The notes: generated by a model not told the origin, from the sequence alone. A DNA stretch of 64,000 bases from Enoplolaimus lenunculus (GCA_030248215.1 JASANG010000859.1:16926-80925), one strand, 5' to 3'. Positions 25,003 through 36,987 are shown, counted from the stretch's first letter. Program-made: numbers and translations.

Positions 25003-26125
25003 CACGGGCGTGTAGCCAAAAATTGACTAGGAGATTCAACCCCCTTGGGGGAACTTTTGTCATTCCTAGAAAATTGTCAAGCTTGCTTGTACACACAAAA
25101 TAAATAGTCTTGAAATTTCAAGATGTCAACTGTCTTAAATTTTCAAAACATAAATGTCTGGTATTTCTGATATTAATAGCTTTAAGCAGCTTAGTAATTT
25201 GTGTCTGAAATGGTTAAAGCCCCATTCAAACGTGCTTAGTTTTTGCAGCGAGAACTCGCAGCTGCAACTTGCACAAAATACTTGCAGTTGCAAGTATTTT
25301 CATAGGAACATTCCGAGTGACCAATCAAACTGCAGGTGCAAGAAATTCAAGTGACTTGCAATTGCGTTCCCAGGTGTGAATTAAACAGCATGAATTCCAG
25401 TGAATAATTTGCAGCTGCAAGACCTTCAAAACTGCTTTGTGACCAAGCTTAGGCGTGCAAGTTGCACGTGCAAGTTTTTGCTCAAAAACTTGCACGTGAA
25501 TAAATAGGGCTTAAAACATAAATGTGTTATAATCAAGAAATAGTTGTCTTATATTCAAGACTAATTTACTGATTGTTATGCATGTAAAAAAAGTCGCTCT
25601 GTTTATAACAGTAGTGTATATAAAAATCAAATTTCAAGAGCATTTCGGGTTAATCTCAGACTCCCTCCAACCTAATTTTACGTCTTGGACATATCTTAAG
25701 CTGTAAAATTAGGGTATTTTGTTGAGCTTTAGTTCGAATTTTGAAGTTGTTTTATTGCAAAATCTTTGTCTTGTAATTCAGACAAATTTGTTTTATATTT
25801 CAAAACCATCTGTCTTCCATTTCATAAACATTAGTCATCTAAATATTTGTCCTAATTGTTCATGAAACGAAGTCTTAAATTACAGACATTTAAGTCTGAA
25901 AACTTTTAGACCCATATATCTGAAAAATTTAACAAATAAAAGTCAGGAATTCAAGACATTTATACATGGAATTTGTATTAAGACATAATTGTCTTAAATT
26001 TCTGGCAAAAATTCTTGAATATATAAGACAATTTATTTTGTGTGTAAGTCATCAAAAACCCATGTATGCCCCATTTCAAACATGTTTAGTGCACCGTAGC
26101 AATGTAAACTGGCTACGGGCGTGGT
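25003..26125. mobile_element. Family K element (GGGCGTGTAGCCA ends)
   Basis: ACGGGCGTGTAGCCAAAAAT at the left and ACTGGCTACGGGCGTGGT at the right. The inside repeats TGTCTTAAATTTC-like words and hosts the family E MITE. Scraps: 18893-18990, 24575-24680, 28560-28740, 31205-31380, 39235-39410. Confidence 0.6.
25218..25513. mobile_element. MITE family E, nested in a family K element
   Basis: Between TTAAA on both sides: GCCCCATTCAAACGTGC to AATAAATAGGGC. A near-perfect hairpin GCACGTGCAAGTTTTTG / CAAAAACTTGCACGTG lies near its right end. Confidence 0.85.
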
Positions 26126-27033
26126 ACGACACTGGTTTCGTCCTTAAATGTTTCCTCCACACATAATTATTGAAATAACAAAAGAGACAAAAGCTGAGGC
26201 TTAAACTTTGCCTTGGGCTTCGGCTGCTAGCGTAGGAAAAAGACATATATAGCGTTGCGGAGAAAACCTTTTGATGGATATCCAATTAGCAGTAGTATGA
26301 AAAAGTAAACGGGTACCGCAGTGGCAAACAAAGAACAATCCCGCAATTTTAACGAGACTAACAGGCTTAACGAATGTATAATCAATTGTTGTAGCGTGAA
26401 TGCAAACATGTTTTTAGGATTTTCAATTTTTTTGGGCAAAAATATTCTGCCTACTTAACAGTGTTTAGTTTTCTGCAACCTGCAGTATCATTGTAAAGTG
26501 GCAAAATTTGGCAGCTGGCTTAGCTTTGCTCTGTACGAGATGTACCAGCACGGCGTCACATTTCTTTCTGCACCCCGTATTGGAGATTGTCGACGACATA
26601 TTTATTACAAGTACAGCTTCAAGGCAAAAATCTCCAATTTTGTTTTACACGGCATTTGCATGCGAAGAAACTCATTGATTCTAGAAATGTTTCTCTGTCA
26701 AATGATTTGTCAGTCAAAAGCGCAACGTGCGCTGGGTACCATTCTTTTGTGTACAGAATGTGCCCAGTTGCATACTTTTGTCTAAAAGAGCAATCATCTA
26801 CTCTTTTTAATAGTGGGTATAAAAAGTAGTGTCTCAGAGTACGTAAAGTGTTTGCCTTCCGAGAGTAAATATAGGAATACTTTACAGTCACAATTTGATT
26901 TTGGAGTGACGACAATCAAAAGCATACCAAATTTTATTTTGCCATATAGTTTGTGCGTAAATTAATCACTCTCGGCAATGCTAACATACATTTATTTTTT
27001 GAAATATTTTTTTTCAAAACCATTTTGTTTTAC

Positions 27034-27229
27034 GACCCATGTTACTTTAAGGGGCGTCCAGGTTTCGGGTGGGTCTATAAAATAGTAGGTTTAGATTTTA
27101 GATTACATTTTTTGCTTAGGCTTACGCTTAGTCTTAGATTTAGGCTTAGGAACTCAGTTTTGCAACACTTGGGCTTAGGCTTAGAAATACGTTTAATCTA
27201 GTGTTACGCCCCTTAAAGTAACATTGGCC
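27034..27229 (+). mobile_element. TTAGGC-MITE, variant subfamily with TTACTTTAAGGGGCG ends
   Basis: The left end ATGTTACTTTAAGGGGCG is mirrored by CGCCCCTTAAAGTAACAT. The core is TTAGGC with the usual TTTTTTGCTTAGGC start. A related left head lies at 19675-19720 in a stomatin intron. Confidence 0.8.
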
Positions 27230-28944
27230 GGTTTACTATGGCTTCTTGACCCAAGTATGGCAATTGCGATGAACCTTCGCGGTGCTTCGAAATGCTCCAA
27301 TATTTCAATGTCCAATTTGAAACGTTCGCTTGGTGAACGCTAGTTTAAGCTGCTTTACATTTGAACCGTGCGTTCAAATTTTTATTCACTTCCTTAAAAA
27401 TAATTCTTCGTATCATTCGAAATTTGGAAATATTACTTTTGTAAAATTGAAATAAGCCTATTCTTTGTTTTAAAAGCTACATTAATTATAAGGTCATTCC
27501 TGTAGCTATCTGAACATGCTTAATTGGCTAAAAAATTCTGAGAAACTTGCAAGAATGTCACAGCACTTACAGGCGAGGTTGAAGATTTTCTAGCAGAGCC
27601 AAAATTTTGGAATGGCGCCGAGCTCCCGCTGACCGCACTGTGGCTAAGGACCGGATGAAAGATTATTCTTTTTATTCGGCATATATCCGATGTTGTGCTT
27701 AGGTTTGTATCTATAACAGTCCAGCAATTGTTATTTTGTTATTGCATTCGTGCTATCACAGCATCGTGTGCACCTCTTAAATCTTAGCTTTACAAAATAC
27801 AAGATACCACACAGGCTATAAATTTGGCCAATTTTACGAGTGCACAAAGCTTCGATGTGTTTTCGCCTGAATTAGGATTTCAACTATTAATTAGTGACAT
27901 CTGGAGAGCCTGATAAATCAAATACAGCCAGAAAACATGTCAGATGTTATGCGACATAGAATTTTTGCTACATAAATAATTATTTTAATTAGTACATACA
28001 GCTTTTGTTTTACATGTTGTGTTAAAAACTTCACCACCATCAGTAGCGAATCAAAAATAAATGAAATTGTAGCACAAACTCTTAATACAAAATTTGGCTT
28101 TTGATCCTTGTTAAAGGAATAAGACCTGTACGCCCCCTCATTAATCCGCCAGTGAACACCAACGCATATTATCTCGCCGCACTTTGTTGGTAATTTGAGC
28201 GGGACTCAAAGCCGCCGAAACCACTTTTAGTTTCTCCTGGAAGATTTAATGAAGTTTTGTTAGGCAGAATCATGTCAAAATATTTATTTTGTCCACATTA
28301 ACATTCTCATCCCTGTCTGAAATTTTAACTGGACGCAGTGCTGGTATTAGCACTATGTTTTGAGGGCACAAAACCGTTGGACAAGCAATAGGGTAGCTGT
28401 ATTCTACCAATATTTTTACAGGAACAATTTAAATAAACGCTCCTATAGGTTTCAGTGTTACAATAATCTGCTCGTACCTAAACTTACAAAATTCCCATCC
28501 CGTCAGCATTCTGCATCACATGTAAAGTCAACGCTTGACTTTTGCTAAGACAATGTGAAATAGGTATCCAGACAACAAATTATTTTTGAAACAGAGGGGC
28601 TCCAAACGGTCTCAATTCCGTAGAAAGAATTTTTGTCCCTTTATGAAAAAGTTTTAGCCTTATTTGTAACAACTGCGAACTCTTGTATGCCCACCTAAAC
28701 TTTTTACCCTTCTGACTTATTGAACTGGCTACGGCTCTGATATTTCAACTTAAATTTGATAACAATAAAGTTTCAAATTTATGTAGTCGCAATTCTATAA
28801 GTAGAGGTAATTCTACAAAAATGTTTCATATTTTAAAGCGTTGAAACTCATAGTTTTCGTACAACAGTCATAAAACAAGCGCGGTTATTACAGAAAATGA
28901 TTTACGAAAATGAGTTAACTGTTTCGGACATGTAAACGATAAGG

Positions 28945-29035
28945 GGCTGAACTATTTTCCGCAGGATTGCAATAGAGTAAGCTTAAGATTTAGGCTAATT
29001 TTTTTCTTAGACTTAGGCTTATGAATATGCTTACA
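28945..29035 (+). mobile_element. TTAGGC-MITE remnant
   Basis: Short copy with AATAGAGTAAGCTTAAG, two hexamers and the right-hand word ATATGCTTAC; the ends are lost. Confidence 0.55.
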
Positions 29036-29337
29036 CTACCAGCGCTGCACGCTACCTGATGGGTAACCCGAGTACGGGTAAGAAAATTTTGGCGCGGGTA
29101 TTCCGGCGTGTAAAGAATTTGAAAGCGCTTGTAAAAATTTGTGATTCTTTACCCACTAAAATTTTCATAAGAAACTTGAAACCAGGAATTTAGAATAAGT
29201 AAACTTGTAAGCTGTTTTTACCGTATGAGTCAAAAATAAGTATGAGTACTCTTGAAGTGTGCTGTTAAATTGAAAATTGTTTGTGGGTTTTTGAATTGCA
29301 GCAAGAACAACAATATATGTATTCCGTTATTCGGTGC

Positions 29338-29600
29338 CCGGACAGAAGACCGCCGGATAAGTGACAGCCAGACAGATGGCCGCCGGACAAAAGTCCGTCT
29401 GGACAAAGGATAGGAAGCCACCTGGACAAAAGGCCGCCTGGACAACAGACAGTCCGGACAAAAGGCCGCCTGGACAACAGACAGTCCGGACAAAAGGCCG
29501 CCTGGACAACAGACAGTCCGGACAAAAGGCCACCTGGACAAAAGGCCGCCTGGACAAAAGACCGCCTGGACAAAAGACCGTCCGAACAAAAGACCGTTAA
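29338..29600. repeat. Minisatellite, 16-bp unit arranged as 32-bp dimers
   Basis: The basic unit resembles GGACAAAAGGCCGCCT, alternating with GGACAACAGACAGTCC to form an exact 32-bp dimer repeated three times (about 29427-29522). Degenerate monomers lie on both sides. The ORFs across it on both strands are by-products. Confidence 0.9.
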
Positions 29601-29668
29601 AAACATCTAACGTGCGGACAATACGTCTTGACACATATGGCCCAACCGGTATATTTTTTACGCTATGC

Positions 29669-29954
29669 CCAGGGATGGTCGGTATCGATGAAAAACAGAG
29701 ACCGAGACTTGACTGGCGAGACAGACCATAAAAACTGCCAGGATCGGTCAATTTTTGGTTATCACGGGAAATTTAAAGTTTTCAAAATATACTATTTGTA
29801 ATGCTTTTCAGTTTTTTTATGTTTTTTAGAATATCGCATTCGCTGAATCATCGACTTTTGGTTTTTCTCAAAGAGTCACCACGACTCAAAAAACGAGACG
29901 GAGACCGAGAGCTGTCAAATATAGAGACTTACCGAGACCAAAGACTCCCATCTC
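29669..29954. mobile_element. hAT-like MITE (GAGACCGAGA type)
   Basis: The left CAGGGATGGTCGGTATCG and right GACCAAAGACTCCCATCTCT fit worn CAGGGATGGGAGTC ends. The inner text is rich in GAGACCGAGAC. A scrap of the same type lies at 19734-19805. Confidence 0.6.
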
Positions 29955-30169
29955 TACACAGCAAAAAATGGTGAGTCAAATTGACTCTCTCCAAAATAGG
30001 CTCTACGGGACTACACAAACTGAGTCAAATTCGACTCAGCCAGAGTCAAAACATGCGCCTCAGTGAATCGAATTTCACTCAGCCGGAGTTGAATTTTGAC
30101 TCAATTTGTGTAGTCCCGTAGAGCCTATTTCGGAGAGAGTCAATTTGACTCACCATTTTTTGCTGTGTA
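29955..30169. mobile_element. Long-armed foldback MITE, family C, full copy
   Basis: Arms of about 85 bp: TACACAGCAAAAAATGGTGA at the left and its complement ending GCTGTGTA at the right, with TA at the borders. It contains four TGA(C/G)TCA motifs and the palindrome GAGTCAAATTGACTC. It sits directly against the right end of a hAT-like element (29669-29954). Confidence 0.88.
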
Positions 30170-30591
30170 TACACAGGAATTTTAATTATCCAAACTGGCA
30201 ACGTTTGTGTGATCTGCAGTAAACAATGTTCCTCAACGGCTCTGCTGGTTGTATTGGCTATGGGAATTGTTTTTGTAGCTACGCTATTTAGTTGCAAAGT
30301 AGTTGTTACTTTTGATTTCGTGGAAATTCGTTTTCGATTTACGATTTTGTCGTACAATCGCTTCAGTTATAAAATGGTTTCTGGTGATTTTTTAGGAAAA
30401 TCTTTACCCACTTACACCTCTGTATACTACTGGTACGACCCTGTTCTGCACATTGGTCTGATTCTACTTTGGCACAACAAACAGCTTGCCACAGTGGCAA
30501 ATTCGGTTCAAACATTTTTTGTTCCTTTGTCGATATTCTTAAATGCGATTACCACTTGTCACCAGTTAGCGAGAGTTTTTCAAACTGACGA

Positions 30592-30722
30592 ACATCTACA
30601 ATTGAATTCGACCCTACGAGTTGAATTTGACTCTGGTCAAGTGGCATTTGGCTTAATTTGTGTGTCCCGAAAAGCCAATTTCCGAGAAAGTCAATTTGAC
30701 TCACCATTTTTTGCAGTGTATG
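30592..30722. mobile_element. Foldback MITE, family C, right half only
   Basis: TTTGTGTGTCCCGAAAAGCC and TCAATTTGACTCACCATTTT match the right arm; no left arm was found. The 192-codon frame at 30209-30787 runs through it, which argues against that frame being a gene. Confidence 0.7.
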
Positions 30723-33076
30723 ACAAATCAAATACGAAGAATGTTCTAAATTTAAAATCGTACAATTACTACTGGTTCGAATGTTAATAAACGCATCACC
30801 AAATAGCAATTGGTGCCGTATACCTTTGACAATACAGGCCCTTATTGTTGTGGTGCATGAGCGGTACTTTACTCGAATTTTACTGTTTGTTACTCTCACG
30901 TCTCAATATCAGTAGACAAATTGCAAAAAATACTTGCACGATTCGATCAGTTTGTGTTTTTTGTTTGTTGAGTGCTTTTCTTTGTTTCCTTGAACAGCAT
31001 CGCTTTTATATAACTAAAACTGATATTTGCCATAAAAGAAGATTTCATGATTCGACGATACAACACACATCTGTGGGGAATATGCCTCAGAATGTGAAAT
31101 TATAATTCGTGTTGATTTATTAAACCTTACGTTATACTTTCACTAGTTGGAAATATTCTAAGTACACAATCTGATTTCTCAATCACACATTCCTACCATT
31201 TTAACAGGGCGTGAAGCTAGAAATGGGTCAGGGTCATCACCCCTAGAAAAAAATTTAAGCCGTCCTAGAAAATATTCAACCTTGGTCGTTAGTTGTATGT
31301 CATCGAAATTATTTGTATGTCCCTGCTCAATATATTTTAGCCCTCCTAGCAATGTGAGCTGGCTACGGATCTAATTTTAGAAATACCCGCAATCATCTGT
31401 AAATGCCTGTGCGCTATTTCGGTTCTAGGAAAGCATGGAAACAATGATCATCGATATTAAACGTCGAACATCTTTCCACTGATTTGACTACTGTTGCAAT
31501 TGTATAAATTTAAGATTTACAGCTGTCGTAATTCGCTGGTATCACAACCTGTTAGTAAACCTGAAACATATATGGATGCTACACACAGTTGAGAATACAG
31601 GATTCTAGTTTGAAAACAAAATACTATCAGCGGATACATCCAAACCACGCATATATGGTCCGTGGACTGGGTTTAAAATTAATGGTTCTAAATAAATATC
31701 TTTTAAAAGTTTATTTTATTTTTAGATTATCGAACGCACGGTTGTTTTCGGACGCATTTCAGCTTAGATAACGAGCATCTAGGGACTCACACCACAGTTC
31801 AAATCGGAAATTTTGGTGGCACAAAATATTGTTGAAACTGGGACAACTTTTGAAAGTTTTTTTGTTAAACTTTGGGTTTGGCTGTATATCATTTAGTCAA
31901 AGGACCAAAACTTTTAGTGACCAGTGATGATTTGTAATATGGCAAAAACACTAAAATTCTCTATTCAAATATTGGCAAGATTAGGGGCAAAACAAAATGC
32001 TATTTTTAGATTGGCTAAATCAAGAGTGAATGATCGTCTGGGCAAGAGTGTGCAACTTGGTACATTCTGGGCAACACGAATTCATCTAGCGCACGTTGCA
32101 TTTTTGGCCTACTGCTTACTTCGTGGGATTGAGACTATAAGGTAGGTTACCCTGGATCGAAAGTCCTTGCCACCCATCCTTGGCGGGTACTCCTTATGGT
32201 TTGATCGAGGTTGGCTACTGTGTCTAGTTATGCTACTCCGCCCGATCACGTCCGGGATGGGTTTCCCATCTCGGGCTCGCAATGTATACACCATCAGAAC
32301 GCAAACACTTATCGCTACCGGATCGTTGAGAAAAATGTCGCATATAATTCTGTTTGGTAAAAGTTCCTCGCCGGCTGCAAGCCGGCGAACGCCGTTGAAA
32401 CACAGATTATCCCGAAAAAGCTTTGGGGCTAGGAGACTCTTATCCTCGCGCATTCCTGCCCCCAGGTAAAATTTCTGACCACCGTGGCAAAATTGCATTG
32501 ACCATCCAGTGGGCAGGAAAAATTCGGAGTGCGGGGAAAAATAAATTCTTGGTAAAAAGGAGTTGGTCAAAAAGGAAAAAGAAAAATGGGAACCCGCACC
32601 GCCTATTTCTAAGGCTGTAGAAATTTTTACTATACGCAATAATCATTCAATACTCAGCGCTCAAAAATCACCCGGGAAAAAGAAAAAGGAAAAAGGAAAA
32701 AGAAAAATATCCACCTCCGGTCCGGATACGATAACAAATTCCGACCCGGGCTTGCTCGGTAGCGACCCGCGCAAGTCTGAGTCCGAACTAACCAAAAAAT
32801 ATTCCCGTCCTGCGGAAATCCAACGAAAACAGTGGCGCGCCAATTCGGTAAAAACAATAATCTCAGAGTCAGTACTGAAACAGAATTTCCACACAACCCA
32901 AAAATCATAGGGGCTAACATCCCTTATCAAATCGGACACCTTTGGTTTATTATGAAGTTATAACCCAGTATTACCTTATGCATTATTCAATATATCTATG
33001 TCATGTTTAAACATTGAGCCATACCTAATGTTCCTAGGTTTCTACCTATAGACTTGACCAAAACATGGCTCTTTAC

Positions 33077-33304
33077 CTGTTCCGCCTCTCGCCGTAGCGT
33101 GGTTTCCCATGCTGCTACTTCTTCCCGAGCCGGGGGACTTGCCGCCCACCGGCCCCCTTCCGGTGTTGCCGGACGAAACTCTTCCGCGAGCGGATTCAAC
33201 CGAGCTAACGTTCTAGGTGATACGGGAATTGTTTCCGACGTTGAAGACGCCGACTTCGTCGGTGGAGGAGTTCGCGGCGGGCTATCCCGAGCATTTTGGT
33301 CCAT
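33077..33304 (-). CDS. PAM2-motif protein, first coding exon (or gag-like ORF)
   Basis: An exon-like segment at 33332-33077 is bounded by acceptor TTTATTTCAAG and donor CAG|GTAAAG. Its ATG is at 33304-33302. If unspliced, the frame runs on to a stop at 32996 (102 aa from this ATG). The sequence is Pro/Ser/Thr-rich (SPPRTPPPTKSASS), then RLNPLAEEFRPA (33166-33201), which fits the PAM2 consensus LNxxAxEFxP by which proteins such as ataxin-2, Paip1/2, eRF3 and Tob bind the MLLE domain of poly(A)-binding protein. A charged stretch EEVAAWETTLRREAEQ, possibly helical, follows. The block is richer in G+C and more protein-like than its surroundings. I could not identify following exons. A retrotransposon gag that recruits PABP is an alternative. 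The motif is seen; the function is inferred. Confidence 0.45.
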
Positions 33305-33495
33305 GTTTGAGCCAAGTTTGTTGGTTTTATCGCTTGAAATAAAAGTTTGAACAGTTTCGACGTTGGTAGTGAACAAATTTCATTAGCCGAAATAGTACAC
33401 ACGGTTAAATGCGTAATTGTATATTTTATTTCGTAATGAACCTGAATGCAATTGGGTTAAAACCACGGTTGAGTCGAGCTAGACTCAACCGGAGT

Positions 33496-33711
33496 CTAAC
33501 CCAACTCGAAAATCGCTTTCACAACTAATTTTTCTCCTAGATACACACATCGAGAAATTTCAATTGGAAAACCGCGTACCGCCACCCGTACCGGAACAGC
33601 CCGTACGGCGCTTGTACCGGCCACCACGGTACGAGCGCTATCTTTCACCAAAAAGGAAAACATAAACTGCGAAATTACCATAAACACCGATTTATTTTCC
33701 ACACCTAACAT
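33496..33711 (-). CDS. Unrecognised 71-aa ATG-initiated ORF upstream of the PAM2 exon
   Basis: The ATG is at 33711-33709 and the stop at 33498-33496. The translation looks protein-like, with a regular hydrophobic/charged alternation (SARTVVAGTSAVRAVPVRVA, then CVYLGEKLVVKAIFEL) and G+C-rich third positions unlike flanking AT-rich DNA. It lies on the same strand, about 190 bp upstream of the candidate PAM2 exon, in a different frame and with no obvious donor at its end. It may be an upstream ORF, an exon or part of a retroelement leader. No family recognised. Confidence 0.3.
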   Translation of the reverse strand: MLGVENKSVFMVISQFMFSFLVKDSARTVVAGTSAVRAVPVRVAVRGFPIEISRCVYLGEKLVVKAIFELG

Positions 33712-34953
33712 TCACCCAAAACCATGTCATTAGACGAAAACCAAATATTCCTCCGGTGAAATTTTTAAGGTAAACTCATAGTCACCATCATAATAATACG
33801 TTACAAAAGGCAGAAAAACATTAGCGCACCATTCCACGAAGAGAAAACTAGAAAACTAACTCCAAGCCAAGAAACTTGCACAGCAATCACTAGCTAACTA
33901 ACTTTATTCAATACCAAAATATTAAATAACTTTTCTTCACATTCAACTAAATTCGGACAAAATAGCATCATTCCGTTAAAACCAACTAAATAAAACTGCA
34001 ACTACTCAAATTTATCGCCCTTTCGGTTCTTCAAAGAACTATAAACTCGTCAAAACACCTTTGACCGCCAAATTTGAACTCAATATTTCAAATATCCAAT
34101 AACAAATTTCACAGAGTTCAAATTATACAAAATAAACGTCAAGGAATTCAAAACTAACAAGATCAAACTAACATAACCGCTTTACACATCCACACAAATA
34201 CATTCCAGTCATTTAAAATATATATATTATAAATTTCACCTCCAGAACTCCAAATTTCAAAAATTTGAAAATCCACATAATTTTCACCATACTATCAAAG
34301 CCAATAGGAGACAGTAAGGACCGCCCCGGGCTCAAAACACTCGAATCTAACTCAAATCCACTCTTTCCGCTAGTTTTACTCACCTGCGCTCTCCCTTCAG
34401 ACCCCTAGATCTCAAATTTGAAACCACCAAATCTCACGCCTACGGAGTACTACACCCAGGGGTCACACACTTGGATCCCCCAGGTGAATACCCCGCTACG
34501 GCTCCAAAAACATTTCCACCGGTGGTTTTCCAACCCGACACGCTCAAGTTTCGCGTCTCTCGGGTTTCCCCAGAAAATTTCAACTCAGCGGAGTCACGGA
34601 TCCAGTGGTATCCCTACAGAGACTTGCGGAAACAGAAAAAGTACAAAATATGCCAATGGAAAAATGTGCTTTGTTTATATTCTTGAAATTATGTGAATTT
34701 TTCTTTATATGCTTCAAGTGATTTACATGTCATACGACCCCCAATGTGACGGGAGCAGCAGGCAAAACCGTAACGAGTGCTGGCACATTTTATAACGCCC
34801 GAAATCAGAAAGTTGCACACTCTCGTTTAAGAGTGATATTCACCCTTGGTAAAAATGAAGAATCTGTTGTAACTTCTTGACTATACAGGAAAAATCAGCT
34901 AAAGCTATTGGTTTCAGCTAAATGCCCTGTGCCTAAGCGCCCTAGCAAGTTAT

Positions 34954-35224
34954 TTAACCCCTTCTCACATTGAGTTGCCTATAGGCAACTCAGCGCAGTG
35001 TATATACGTTAAATAATGTATATCGCACCGTGTTTAACAATTGCAACAGATATACATAGTACTAAATCACTACAAGACGTGAGCGCCCCGTCGGGATCGA
35101 GCGTCAAGCTCCTATAGCTCAGTGGTGATGGTATACGCCTCCCACTCCAGTCACTGGAGTTCGAATCCTAGCATAAAAGTAAGTCTCAGGGGAAATAGAA
35201 AATATTCATGTTAGAAAGGGTTAA
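34954..35224 (+). mobile_element. TTAA-flanked (piggyBac-like) MITE with tRNA-like insert
   Basis: TTAA on both sides; ends CCCCTTCTCACATTGAG and CATGTTAGAAAGGG. Same family as 16002-16270, opposite orientation. The A box TAGCTCAGTGG is at 35115-35125 and the B box GTTCGAATCC at 35159-35168; between them TATACGCC and a CCACTCCAGTCACTGGAG near-palindrome. The tRNA fold is imperfect (T stem only about 3 bp), so this is a tRNA derivative rather than a working tRNA gene. Confidence 0.82.
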
Positions 35225-36755
35225 GCAAAAAATTTTCAATTTACTATCTATAATTCCCGAGACTGCACACCCGGCTTGACGGCGTCATCTTGCACAATCC
35301 TGTACCAGATTTGACTAGATTAGCTCATACTGCCCGATTAGGCAACATAGAAAACATCTCAAAAAGTGCAAGCAAAATAATAATTTGCGAGCACCACAGA
35401 ATTAAAATCGCGCTTAATTGACCTAGCGCTAATGAATCTCTGAGTACTCAGAATCACGCGCGAAATTGCTAAAATACAACACACCGAAACCGCTCCCACG
35501 TGGATAAAACACAAAATTGACCAACTTATAACTCAAAGTTCAACAATTGATAATAAATCTCAACATGTCACATAGATTTTTCAGGACCCCGATTACACTA
35601 TTTTAGGCATAATTTAAGGATTTTAAACCCATTTTATAAATTTGAGCACTATTCAAACCGTATTACCAAGTTTCATAACATCTGTAACTGAATTCAGCCA
35701 AATTCAGATGATTATTGCATTTCACAAAAATCACGTTTTTTGTAACTATAACTTCAGACCTTGACACAGTTATATCGAACTCAAACCAAATCAACATGGA
35801 TTATTCGCAATAGCTTTCACCTTTTCAAGCTTTGGGAGCACCCACACGCTCACCCGGAACCGATCTACAAAGTCTGTGAATCTATATGAGTTAATCGATT
35901 TCCAGACCTGCGCACTTGAGTGTACGGCGGCCCTTCAGAGCACTGGAACTTCAAGGGCTGCCCTTTACGGCTTAGAATTTTTCTAATGAAAGCTGTGCCT
36001 GCCGACGTGAGCTTATACGGGATCCCCTCGCTCCACGAGAGCTCACACATTCCATCAAAAATGTGATCCCAGCTATCATTCTTCTAGATTCCGTTAAGAT
36101 TCGGAGGCGCTGGGTGCAGTGACATCTGTACAATTGTGGTACTTAATACTTCGGTGGCCTGTAAAACATGAGGAATATCCCCCATTTAAGTGGAATTAAC
36201 ACCCTCCTTTCATAATTGGGGTAGAATACGGACAAAAAGCAAAGCGCGCTGAGCACAATCATTACTGCACAGACCGTACCCAATGGTATACCCTTGTCAA
36301 AGAGTAATCATTCACGCTTTGCCAACCGTAGTCTAAACTTAACATAAAACAAGTAAACTGCCTTAACTTAAAGTAAATCTAAGCATATGCAAACACCTAT
36401 GCGAAAATTTGCGGTATTTACGTTCGTTCTAAGGGCAGTGTGAAATTCTGGTTTCGAATTTGTGCGCCCGCGAAACGCAAAAAAATCCAAGCATGGTTAA
36501 AATTTGAAGCGCGAGCTGAACCAGAGCCTAAAATCGCACACTTAAGTCCTATGGCTGGTTTGAGACCATAACCCTTGATATACGATGGGTAAACCTCCCA
36601 AACTTTTCTATCCCATATTTTCTGTTGTTATTCACGAGTTTCTATGGCTTAAACACATTATCGGTTTTAAGAAAAATTGAAATTATTAATCGTTCAAATA
36701 CTCAAACAGAAGGCGTATAAATTGTCTAAACTTCGTTATAATTAATAGTTTGACC

Positions 36756-36987
36756 GGCCCATGTATAGAACAGGGCCGGATCGTTTTCCGGAGGGGCTAT
36801 AATAGAGTCAGTTTAAGCTTTAGACTAATTTTTTGCTTAGGCTTAAGCTTAAGCTTAGGCTTAGGCTTAGGCTTAGTCTTTGGCTTACGAATAGGCTCAT
36901 CCATACGCTTAAGCTTAGCCTTAGGCTTGGGCTTAGGCTTAGGAATATGCTTATACTACTGTTCCGGCCCTGTTCTATACAAGGGCC
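36756..36987 (+). mobile_element. TTAGGC-MITE, family A, full copy with perfect 8-bp duplication
   Basis: Same ends and layout as 12477-12739. The flanking target duplication GTTTGACC is identical on both sides (36748-36755 and 36988-36995). This is the best evidence that the family uses 8-bp duplications, as hAT elements do. Confidence 0.92.

Larger units (their letters stand above)
32140..36340. other. Compositionally distinct block, possible retroelement or host-gene island
   Basis: This block differs from its surroundings: C/A-skewed on +, richer in G+C at 32150-33700 and 34330-34650, with few of the MITEs common elsewhere apart from 34954-35224. It contains the PAM2 ORF, the 71-aa ORF and, near 32563-32712, a purine run of GAAAAA-type units. 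A 176-aa - strand frame (32109-32639) exists but its start is not convincing. From 33780 to 36340 I see no convincing gene besides the tRNA-like MITE. I searched by eye for long terminal repeats and saw none. Confidence 0.35.

Noticed and set aside
29230-29751. 173-codon - ORF with GLLSGLSVVQAAFC-type repeats
   Set aside because: It is the translation of the 16/32-bp minisatellite; similar frames exist on the other strand.
30209-30787. 192-codon + ORF
   Set aside because: It begins at GTG, runs through half of a foldback MITE and shows no domain; chance opening is simpler.
32109-32639. 176-codon - ORF as a coding region
   Set aside because: No recognised motif, low-complexity Phe-rich parts from the purine run on the other strand, and competing + ORFs of similar length.
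35105-35180. Functional tRNA gene
   Set aside because: The A and B boxes are good but the T and acceptor stems do not pair; better read as a tRNA derivative within a MITE.
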